A model generated the notes under the pieces. It was not told where the DNA came from and made no database searches. It was given only the letters and a program-made list of their open reading frames with translations. From NCBI GenBank assembly GCA_023418915.1, contig JAEZYU010000098.1:1-64000 (forward strand): DNA of 64,000 bases, read 5' to 3'. A program made the translations under genes and the position numbers. Positions 57,555-64,000 of the stretch are shown here, one piece after another. How positions within the stretch are numbered: position 1 is the stretch's first letter; each line of letters starts with the position of its first letter. The stretch comes from Bacillota bacterium. Lineage in GTDB: Bacteria; Bacillota; Clostridia; Acetivibrionales; DTU013.

Positions 57555-58418
57555 TCAGTTGTGGTATCGGAGATCGTCGGTTTTCCCTCCAAGCTGTGAG
57601 ACAGCCGCTGCCACATCATAGAAGGTATCCTTGTCAATATTATGTATGTTTTTCTCAAGATAGCCACGAAGTGCAGGTATGGCTCTGCCGTCACCATAAT
57701 TGGCCAGGCAGGTTGCCGGAACAGATTTGTCAGGCATTTCTCTGAATGACTTCTTTAGTCTCGCATACGCTTTATCAGACCGGTTGTTCTTTGCGAGCTC
57801 TGCCAGAGCTATCAGAAGGTATTCCTTAGCTGTATCAGGTACAACTCCTTCATCCAGCTTGCGTATTATTGCATCTATACAAGAAGATCCGATTGCAGTC
57901 AGCGCATCCGTGATAGTCTCACAGATGAGCTCGTATGCCTCATGCTCCTTATCCAGCACATTGAGCAAAGGCTCTGCAGCCTCTTCCGCTTTCCACCTGC
58001 CAAGGAGCTTCACCGCTGTAATCTGCGGAATAATGTCCTGTCCTGCTTCATTCGGCAATTTCCCACAAGCTGTTCCGATCAAAAAATCAACAGCCTGCTC
58101 ACCGAAGCTGCGAAGCTTGTCCACGAGGACCTCTGGCATTTCATCGTCACATGCGGCCGTGCCGTAGTTGAATGCAGAAGCTATTTCGTCAAAGCTGCCG
58201 ATTTCCTCCACAAATGCAACCGGCGTCTTGTCTCCCAATGCTTTCAGCGGTACACGCAGCCATTTCTCATATTCCTTATTGAGCAGCTCCTGCAAAAGGA
58301 CGTCATCGCCGCCGCTATCCGAGCCATCATTTTCGCTGCATATCCTGAAATGTATGTCATATGCTGCCTTACCAGCAGCAATGTAGCTTTCGAAAAACGC
58401 TTTCCAGTATTCCGTCAA
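57555..58418 (-). CDS. HEAT-repeat-like protein of a c-di-GMP-linked operon, unknown
   Basis: 287 residues, TTG start at 58418 with GGAGG 8 nt upstream. The C-terminal two thirds show alpha-helical repeats with HEAT/PBS-lyase character (PQITAVKLLGRWKAEEAAEP, ITDALTAIGSSCIDAIIRKL, ALAELAKNNRSDKAYARLKK, NYGDGRAIPALRGYLEKN). The N-terminal part is acidic. No signal peptide. It follows the upstream membrane-protein gene by one base, so the two are translationally coupled; both share a transcript with a receiver-GGDEF protein. Such repeats usually serve protein binding. Function unknown. Confidence 0.75.
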   Translation of the reverse strand: MTEYWKAFFESYIAAGKAAYDIHFRICSENDGSDSGGDDVLLQELLNKEYEKWLRVPLKALGDKTPVAFVEEIGSFDEIASAFNYGTAACDDEMPEVLVDKLRSFGEQAVDFLIGTACGKLPNEAGQDIIPQITAVKLLGRWKAEEAAEPLLNVLDKEHEAYELICETITDALTAIGSSCIDAIIRKLDEGVVPDTAKEYLLIALAELAKNNRSDKAYARLKKSFREMPDKSVPATCLANYGDGRAIPALRGYLEKNIHNIDKDTFYDVAAAVSQLGGKTDDLRYHN

Positions 58419-58419
58419 T

Positions 58420-59037
58420 TCACTGACCTCCGGTTTTGCTGGTCTTCTTTTTCTTCTTTTTGAGTTTTCCCTGGTTTATTGTAGGGTTCCAGGGGCTTTT
58501 CGTAAAAGGCTTCTGCTGTACCGGTTCTTTTTTCTTGAATAACTTCTTCATTATGTCTACACCATAATGTCCGGCCAGATACCCGAGCAGAGAGATAACA
58601 GGTATTGCCAGTATAGATACAAAATATGCGGGAATCGCTTCATTCATCCACCTTATCATGAAGTACAGAGGGCCAAGGAATGTATTGACTGCCACGTGCT
58701 TTATCCGCTCAGCCACAGTGGTGTCGAAATGTATAAATGTGAATATGGCAGTGATAACCATGATCGGAATAATACCAATAAGTCCGTATACAAAGCCCTT
58801 CAGCGGGTAATGAGTATATTCATATTGTGGCCTCTTTTCTTTTTTGGCAAGCTCCTTCATATCAGAATAGATCAAAAAGAATGCAAATAAGAACAGTACT
58901 ATGCTGTACACAGGCAGCCAGGTATTGAACGCATCTTTCGTTATCCCCATGAATGGATAAATAAATATTACAAAGACCAGCAGAGCCATTGCATAGTTAT
59001 ATAATATTTTGGCGCTATTTTTGATATATGTTTTCAT
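58420..59037 (-). CDS. Membrane protein of a c-di-GMP-linked operon, unknown
   Basis: 205 residues from ATG 59037 (AAGGAG about 10 nt upstream). Four or five membrane helices (MALLVFVIFIYPFMG, VYSIVLFLFAFFLIYS, GLIGIIPIMVITAIFTFIHF, AYFVSILAIPVISLLGYLAG) and a very basic cytoplasmic tail ending in LKKKKKKTSKTGGQ. No family recognised. Located 14 bp after the receiver-GGDEF gene and 1 bp before the HEAT-like gene, so an operon is very likely. Confidence 0.75.
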   Translation of the reverse strand: MKTYIKNSAKILYNYAMALLVFVIFIYPFMGITKDAFNTWLPVYSIVLFLFAFFLIYSDMKELAKKEKRPQYEYTHYPLKGFVYGLIGIIPIMVITAIFTFIHFDTTVAERIKHVAVNTFLGPLYFMIRWMNEAIPAYFVSILAIPVISLLGYLAGHYGVDIMKKLFKKKEPVQQKPFTKSPWNPTINQGKLKKKKKKTSKTGGQ

Positions 59038-59051
59038 ATTATTCAAACTCC

Positions 59052-59990
59052 TTATTGCTTTTGTCGTCGTCTGTCCCTCAGATATACGCTTCCTGCGATT
59101 GATTTCACCTTTTTCTTCAGCTCAGCTGCTATCTCTCCTACCTGCAGGTGATTGCACAGCACCCGCTGTTCATTCGAAACCGCCGCTATGGACAACGTCA
59201 TTATCGGATATCTGGTTATGGAACCCTTTCTGTTTGCAGTACTGATGAACCCGGCCTGTTTGTCGGCATCAGTATACATCTCCGGCACCCTTTCATCGAA
59301 TTCCTTTATTATGTTTTCGCACAGTATATCTGTACATTCCGGCGTTGTGATTATAACGAAATCATCCCCGCCGATATGCCCGATAAAGTCGTTCCCTGAA
59401 CCGAATGCTCTGATATTGTCCATCAGTATATCCGCAATGAGCTTTATCGCTCTGTCGCCATGGGAAAAACCATACGCATCATTGTAAGCCTTAAAATTAT
59501 CCACATCGAGATATAATACGGAGAATTCCATTTCCTTGGCAATCCTGTAGTTTATCTCAGACTGTATCTCAGTATTCCCCGGAAGCCCGGTGAGTGGGTT
59601 AGCCAGCCTGTTCCTGTCTATCCTCAGCAGCGTATTTCTTACTCTGCTGACCAATTCACGGGGATTGAACGGTTTAGTAATATAATCGTCGGCTCCGAGC
59701 TCCAGTCCGGTAAGCTTATCTTCTTCATTGCCCTGGGCTGTGAGCATAATTATTGGCATAAGGTTGTTGCTCTCATCCTTTCTGAGCAGCTTACAGACCT
59801 CAAATCCGTCGATACCGGGCATCACGACATCAAGCAGCACAAGATCCGGCTTTTCTGAAGCCACCATCTTTATGCCGTCTACCCCATTGCACGCAGAAAC
59901 GACCTCGTAACCTTTCTCTGTGAGTATATCCGTAGTCAGCTTGACCATCAAATCCGTATCGTCGATGACCAATATCTTTTTTTTAAACAT
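59052..59990 (-). CDS. Response regulator with GGDEF-type output domain (GGDDF variant)
   Basis: 312 residues from ATG 59990. Receiver domain (1-118): acidic pair in LVIDDTD, phosphoacceptor Asp in LVLLDVVMPG, Thr in MLTAQ, Lys in ITKPF. The GGDEF domain (about 130-300) has YLDVDNFKAYND (metal and base contacts) and HIGGDDFVII, so the signature Glu is replaced by Asp. GG[D/E]EF changes often weaken or abolish diguanylate cyclase activity, so this output may be enzymatically poor or a GTP/c-di-GMP sensor; unclear from sequence. Heads an operon with the membrane and HEAT-like genes. No sensor kinase is adjacent. Confidence 0.88.
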   Translation of the reverse strand: MFKKKILVIDDTDLMVKLTTDILTEKGYEVVSACNGVDGIKMVASEKPDLVLLDVVMPGIDGFEVCKLLRKDESNNLMPIIMLTAQGNEEDKLTGLELGADDYITKPFNPRELVSRVRNTLLRIDRNRLANPLTGLPGNTEIQSEINYRIAKEMEFSVLYLDVDNFKAYNDAYGFSHGDRAIKLIADILMDNIRAFGSGNDFIGHIGGDDFVIITTPECTDILCENIIKEFDERVPEMYTDADKQAGFISTANRKGSITRYPIMTLSIAAVSNEQRVLCNHLQVGEIAAELKKKVKSIAGSVYLRDRRRQKQ

Positions 59991-60188
59991 AGCGTACCCC
60001 AGCAAAATGAGTTATTCCGCTGACAGTCATTTCCCCACGACAATGCATCCTTGCCATGATTTGATGACATATGAACAGAAGTTTCTCGCTTTCTATTATA
60101 TAATATCACGTTTACTGCATATTACAAGAGAAGTATTAAATCTGATCCAAGCATTCTTAGATATTCGGTACGCCTTATACCCTCTAGA

Positions 60189-62069
60189 CTAGCATACCAG
60201 GACCTTTTCCAGAAAAGCTGCAACTATCTTAGGATCAAACTGGGTACCGGCATTTCTGCGTATCTCTTCTGCCGCCTCCTCATAGTTCAAAGCTTTCCTG
60301 TATGGCCTTTCACTGGTCATAGCATCGTAGCTGTCGGCAAGTGCAATTATTCTCGCAGCTACAGGTATTGCTTCCTCCCTCAGACCGTTCGGGTATCCGC
60401 CTCCATCCCACCTTTCGTGGTGAAGGCGTATGCATTCAGCCAGTTCGAGCATCTCTCTCGACGAGCTTATTATCCTGTACCCGATGCCGGGATGCTTTTT
60501 AATCTCATTCCATTCCTCCTCAGTGAGTCTGCTCTGCTTATTGAGGATATTATCATCAATAGCAATCTTGCCAATATCATGCAGGAGGCCTGCAACCTTT
60601 AGCTTTCCTATTTCAATCTCAGACAGCCTGAGCGCCTTTCCGATATTCTGGCAGATTTCACTTACCCTCTTGGAATGCTGCTCCTCACGTGGATTTTTTT
60701 CATGCAGCGCATTTATTACCGCATTTATCACATTGTTGCGCATACCTTCATTTTCAATGATTTTATGCTTATACATATAGTCTTCAGCACTCTTTAATAT
60801 ATTATAGATATTTTCGTCTGCCTCATATTTTGTATCCCACCCTATTGATATGCTCACCTTTACAGAATTGATTTCTTCCCTGGAATACATGTCCTTGATG
60901 CTTTTTATGACTGCCTCTGCCTCCCTAGTATCTGTCCCTGGCATTAGGATCACAAATTCATCACCGCCCCACCGTGCGATTACATAGTCATTCCTGCACA
61001 CCTTCCGAATACATGCGGCTGCTTTTTGAAGCAGCATATCGCCTACATCATGCCCGAAAGCATCATTCATAAGCTTTAAGCCGTTCACATCTCCCAAGGC
61101 AATGGATATCGGAAGATTCTCTTTCGTATCCATCCTTTTTATTTCCTCTTCATAAAACCTTCTGTTATAAAGACCTGTAAGCATATCATGATAACTCAGG
61201 TGTCTGTATTCACTCTCACTTCGCCTCAAAGCCTCTTCTATCTTTATTCGTTCTCTTATTTCCTCCTCCAGCCTTAGGTTGGTCTCTTGAAGCTGGTTTG
61301 TACGATCCGCTACTCTGTTTTCCAGTTCAGCATTGAGCTTCTTTATCTCTTCACCGACTTTATACCGTCGGGTTACTTCCTCCATAAGCTTGGAGTTAGC
61401 CGACTCCAATTCATTATTCGCCGACTCCAATTGAGCAGTCCTGTCATTGACCTGATTTTCCAGTTCAGCATTGATCTGCCGTATTTCTGCTTCCACCAAT
61501 TCCTTTCTGCTTATTTCATTTGTAAGCGAAATGTTTTTGATAGCATATGCAGTCATCTGATGTGCGTTTGCGTAAAGAAAATTACATACATTTTCAAATT
61601 GCTTGCCCGACATACACTTTGCCTTTGACAGCTCCTTTCTGTATGTTTCCCTGTCTACTCCTATCTCATCAGCATATAACAGCATATCTTCAATACTATA
61701 GTCTTCGTCAAGCACCTGACCTATCATCCAGTTTGCTATATGCCTTCCTTCGATAAAAATGCTCACTCCTCCGTCTATAAGGCCGCCGCTTAAACATCTC
61801 CGGATCCTTGGACCATCCTCCTTGGGGCTCCCGATTATTGAATCAGAGATTTGACAGTTCCTGTATCCCTTTTCAGTTTGTCGTATTATGTTGTTGCATA
61901 AACTGCAGAAGTTGCTGGGCTCGGTAATTGGTGTTCCATCGGGCTCTGTAATGATGGAAGCAACACCAGTCGCATCTGAAAAAAGCTTTTGAAGGTTCTG
62001 TATTTTTTCCAAATCAAATATATCAGTAAACTTATATCGCAAAACGCTGGATTCTGACTTATCATTCAT
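60189..62069 (-). CDS. PocR-GGDEF-HD-GYP dual c-di-GMP signalling protein
   Basis: 626 residues, cytoplasmic. A PocR sensory domain (about 10-185; FCSLCNNIIRQTEKGYRNC with cysteines for a metal or ligand), a coiled-coil (about 190-295), a GGDEF domain (about 300-455; GDVNGLKLMNDAFGHDVGD, RWGGDEFVIL, intact) and an HD-GYP phosphodiesterase domain (about 460-625; GLLHDIGKIAIDD, HHERWDGGGYPNGL, LADSYDAMTSERPYR). Both synthesis and breakdown of c-di-GMP are therefore possible. The coiled coil carries an internal duplication: INAELENQVNDRTAQLE and LNAELENRVADRTNQLQ. Upstream lies a 500-bp gap with repeats. Confidence 0.92.
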   Translation of the reverse strand: MNDKSESSVLRYKFTDIFDLEKIQNLQKLFSDATGVASIITEPDGTPITEPSNFCSLCNNIIRQTEKGYRNCQISDSIIGSPKEDGPRIRRCLSGGLIDGGVSIFIEGRHIANWMIGQVLDEDYSIEDMLLYADEIGVDRETYRKELSKAKCMSGKQFENVCNFLYANAHQMTAYAIKNISLTNEISRKELVEAEIRQINAELENQVNDRTAQLESANNELESANSKLMEEVTRRYKVGEEIKKLNAELENRVADRTNQLQETNLRLEEEIRERIKIEEALRRSESEYRHLSYHDMLTGLYNRRFYEEEIKRMDTKENLPISIALGDVNGLKLMNDAFGHDVGDMLLQKAAACIRKVCRNDYVIARWGGDEFVILMPGTDTREAEAVIKSIKDMYSREEINSVKVSISIGWDTKYEADENIYNILKSAEDYMYKHKIIENEGMRNNVINAVINALHEKNPREEQHSKRVSEICQNIGKALRLSEIEIGKLKVAGLLHDIGKIAIDDNILNKQSRLTEEEWNEIKKHPGIGYRIISSSREMLELAECIRLHHERWDGGGYPNGLREEAIPVAARIIALADSYDAMTSERPYRKALNYEEAAEEIRRNAGTQFDPKIVAAFLEKVLVC

Positions 62070-62249
62070 GTTGGATACCCCATCCGGCTAGTAATAAGGT
62101 GCTTTGCCAAAAAAAACTCAATACTTGGCAAAACAAAATGTAGACCATAACAGAATTATACATTATTCTACTTATTTCGACAATTACTAATTCTAACTGA
62201 AAAAAACAGTAGAACGCTAAGCGCCACCACTGCTGCTCACTGTCACGCT

Positions 62250-62380
62250 ATAACGCATCATTCAGAGAAAAATATTCGATTTTGCGATAATTTACTTCGC
62301 AAATTACGCTTAGTAGAAAGTTTTTCTTACCTCTGCGTATTTCAACGAGGCTACTGCTAGACTTCGTTATATTTTCATTA
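62250..62380. repeat. TATAACG/GCCTCG dispersed element, copy 10
   Basis: Begins CTATAACGCATCATTC, continues through an extra palindrome TTTACTTCGCAAATTACG-like stretch, AGTAGAAAGTTTTTCTTACC and TATTTCAACGAGGC, and ends CTTCGTTATA. Part of the gap 62070-62653. Confidence 0.6.
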
Positions 62381-62450
62381 TGATATTGTATATTTTTTCA
62401 ATTATGATTTAATGTGCCGTATGTGATTTATATGTTTACATAATAGGGAG

Positions 62451-62604
62451 ATGAATTACAAAAATATCTTTGAGATAAGTATCAGGTTTATTAGCAATGC
62501 TGTTAGTGCTTTCATTTGTGTTTATCGGCTGTGGAATAAAAGAGTCTGCAATAGGTATTCAAAACGGGGAAAATATCAGCACAGATGGCGACAATAAACG
62601 CTGA
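62451..62604 (+). pseudogene. Decayed lipoprotein gene start
   Basis: AGGGAG precedes an ATG at 62451 (MNYKN...), but the signal peptide lies in another frame: from ATG 62497 the peptide MLLVLSFVFIGCGIKES shows a hydrophobic core and a lipobox FIGC, and the frame stops at 62604 after 35 codons. A stop codon interrupts this frame just upstream. The remainder of a lipoprotein domain is missing, so this looks like the broken 5' end of a lipoprotein gene. Confidence 0.45.
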
Positions 62605-62621
62605 AATCAAAAAGCAAATAA

Positions 62622-62655
62622 AAAACCCACAGAACATTGATTCTGTAGGTTTTTG
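62622..62655. terminator. Terminator downstream of tRNA-Cys
   Basis: AAAACC-c-ACAGAA pairs with TTCTGT-a-GGTTTT with one mismatch; T run on the minus strand after the tRNA-Cys gene. Confidence 0.75.
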
Positions 62656-62728
62656 GAGGCGCCACCCAGACTTGAACTGGGGAATAAGGGTTTTGCAGAC
62701 CCGTGCCTTACCACTTGGCTATGGCGCC
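62654..62728 (-). tRNA. tRNA-Cys (anticodon GCA)
   Basis: Cloverleaf on the minus strand starting GGCGCC, anticodon loop CTGCAAA, T-loop GTTCAAG, and an encoded CCA end. Has its own promoter at 62749-62777. Confidence 0.95.
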
Positions 62729-62748
62729 GTACCGTTTGCGGCTAGTAT

Positions 62749-62777
62749 ATGATAACATGAATGCATATCGATGTCAA
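62749..62777 (-). promoter_or_regulatory. SigA promoter of tRNA-Cys
   Basis: TTGACA (62777-62772), 17 bp, TATCAT (62754-62749) on the minus strand, about 20 bp before the mature tRNA. Confidence 0.8.
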
Positions 62778-62863
62778 CACTCTTTGAGGTGGGAAAAACA
62801 CCTGCTTCAGACAAATTTGGCCATGTAGTACATCATCACCTCAATAGACTCATTATTCCAATA

Positions 62864-62894
62864 AATAAAAAATAAAGCGCACTATGCGCTTTAT
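62864..62894 (-). terminator. Terminator of the tRNA Val-Asp-Phe-Gly operon
   Basis: ATAAAGCGCA-tag-TGCGCTTTAT followed by TTTTT on the minus strand, directly after tRNA-Gly. Confidence 0.85.
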
Positions 62895-62896
62895 CC

Positions 62897-62971
62897 TGGA
62901 GCGGGATACGAGATTCGGACTCGCGACTTTCACCTTGGCAAGGTGACACTCTACCACTGAGTTAATCCCGC
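62897..62971 (-). tRNA. tRNA-Gly (anticodon GCC)
   Basis: Starts GCGGGAT, anticodon stem-loop CACCTTGCCAAGGTG, T-loop GTCCGAATC, CCA encoded. Confidence 0.96.
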
Positions 62972-63002
62972 ATATTTGGTTATTCGCCTGCGGCGGATAA
63001 CT

Positions 63003-63078
<76 letters not shown>

Positions 63079-63083
63079 ATATA

Positions 63084-63110
63084 TGCAGATGACGTAAATC
63101 GTCATCTGCA
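63084..63110. other. Perfect hairpin between tRNA-Phe and tRNA-Asp
   Basis: TGCAGATGACG-taaat-CGTCATCTGCA, an 11-bp perfect stem within the tRNA operon, without a T run; perhaps an RNase III or other processing site. Confidence 0.6.
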
Positions 63111-63113
63111 GTA

Positions 63114-63190
63114 TGGCGACCCGGAAGGGACTCGAACCCTCGACCTCTAGCGTGACAGGCTAGCGTTCTAACCAACTGAACTACCGGGCC
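63114..63190 (-). tRNA. tRNA-Asp (anticodon GTC)
   Basis: Starts GGCCCGG, anticodon stem-loop CTAGCCTGTCACGCTAG, T-arm GAGGGTTCGAGTCCCTT, CCA encoded. Confidence 0.96.
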
Positions 63191-63232
63191 ATATGCCGCT
63201 TGCGATACTTACATCACAGGATTAAAAATCCT

Positions 63233-63308
63233 TGGTGGGCACTATAGGGCTCGAACCTATGACCCCCTGCTTGTAAGGCAGGTGCTCTCCCAGCTGAGCT
63301 AAGCGCCC
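63233..63308 (-). tRNA. tRNA-Val (anticodon TAC)
   Basis: Starts GGGCGCT, anticodon stem-loop CCTGCCTTACAAGCAGG, T-arm ATAGGTTCGAGCCCTAT, CCA encoded. First gene of the tRNA operon. Confidence 0.96.
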
Positions 63309-63339
63309 TTATTGCTTATCGCCCCGAGCGACAATACAT

Positions 63340-63368
63340 AGTATACAAAAAAGTCATTTCAAAGTCAA
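63340..63368 (-). promoter_or_regulatory. SigA promoter of the tRNA operon
   Basis: TTGACT (63368-63363), 17 bp, TATACT (63345-63340) on the minus strand, about 30 bp upstream of tRNA-Val. Confidence 0.85.
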
Positions 63369-63406
63369 TAACAATTTTGATTTTCTATGAAGATAATTCT
63401 GCCAAC

Positions 63407-63637
63407 TCATTTGAAAAAGTAAATTCCACCCCAATTCCATGGGTAGTGGAATTTAGTTCTGCAAATTAAGGGATATGAGAAACATGGAAGTTACTTTTGC
63501 AAATATTTGCATTATGTGATATTCGTCCACAACACCCGGGGATGTCAAGGTTTTCAAACTAAATAAGCGCAGATTGAATCAACGATAGGGATTCCTATGG
63601 AATTTACTTTTTCAAAGTGGAAATTACTTTTTCAATT
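63407..63637. repeat. Multiple GTGGAATTTACTTTTTCAAA repeats, probable IS21-family element ends
   Basis: Five related 20-bp units: inverted at 63407-63428, then direct at 63445-63466 (diverged), 63483-63503, 63597-63616 and 63617-63637, the last two in tandem. Multiple terminal repeats of this kind are a feature of IS21-family insertion sequences. No istA or istB frame is visible up to the window end, so the element is either deleted or begins beyond the edge. In 63640-64000 I see no gene. Confidence 0.5.
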
Positions 63638-64000
63638 AGCCAATTTTTTTGTAAAGTTTTCAGTTAGTTTCCACTTACACTGTATTTGAAGGAATAATGT
63701 TTAATTTTTCAAGTAGTGGGAAATTAATAATGACTTTTTACTATAAATATTCACGATAACACGAAAAAACCTGGGATTATGTAAAATGTTCATAGAAATT
63801 ATTCAGCTTTTTACCTGATTTCTTTCCCATTACCTGCATTTTTTAACAGTTCACTTCTTCCTTCATTATGTATACTCCAAATTGGGATACATCCTTACAC
63901 CAGGTGCATCTTCACACCGGGTACATATTTTGAACAAAAAATCATCACACCAGTACAACCACATAGTGTTAGAGAAAAACAGCTGTATAAAAGCTGCTCC

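Overview
The window looks like the chromosome of an endospore-forming, anaerobic clostridium, most likely from the Acetivibrio/Ruminiclostridium (former Clostridium cluster III) neighbourhood. This rests on moderate-to-low GC, GGAGG-type ribosome binding sites, spore genes (sleB, cwlD, a GerMN lipoprotein), rex, and the gene order ctsR-mcsA-mcsB-clpC ... radA ... carD - PIN/TRAM - ispD ... proS. The species assignment is inference. Most genes are housekeeping, but the intergenic space is crowded with short dispersed repeats.

Layout. 1-1.5 kb: the start of a REP-associated tyrosine transposase (RAYT) running off the left edge, a GerMN lipoprotein and an ArsR regulator. 1.7-7.2 kb: a four-domain CoA-disulfide reductase/rhodanese/TusA/DsrE protein, a YkuK RNase H-like protein, insertion-sequence debris and a thioredoxin-reductase-like flavoprotein. 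7.6-10.4 kb: a plus-strand run of small unknown proteins ending in sleB. 10.7-18 kb: a membrane protein, tex, an AraL/AraM-like pair (HAD phosphatase and glycerol-1-phosphate dehydrogenase) and uvsE. 18.2-32 kb: an RluA synthase, a CAP-domain protein, proS with its T-box leader, an IspF-like protein, a NatAB ABC transporter, ispD, PIN/TRAM, carD, a conserved unknown, radA and a GH15 enzyme. 32.1-39.8 kb: a GT2 glycosyltransferase, then a surface-protein operon (SLH protein and an 893-residue secreted protein) opposite a membrane-anchored LuxR regulator; this block lies between two nearly identical hairpin repeats. 39.9-44.5 kb: the ctsR-mcsA-mcsB-clpC operon with a CtsR operator. 45-57 kb: a DUF4349 lipoprotein, an Eis acetyltransferase, an EF-G paralogue, the aroF-tyrA-aroA operon, rex, an ABC-F protein and cwlD. 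57.5-62 kb: c-di-GMP signalling genes. 62.6-63.3 kb: five tRNA genes. The right edge carries multiple terminal repeats resembling an IS21-family element.

The most unusual feature is a family of short repeats (GGGGACAGTTCTTC and variants, about 30 copies). They occur between genes, at gene ends and, in at least two genes, inside the reading frame in phase. In the CoA-disulfide reductase three phased copies account for an insertion of about 30-37 residues, and each encodes Gly-Thr-Val-Leu. A RAYT gene at the left edge, with a LexA-like box upstream, is a plausible mobiliser of this family. A second, longer family (TATAACGCATC ... GCCTCGTTATA, about 100-250 bp, hairpin-rich) behaves like a MITE.
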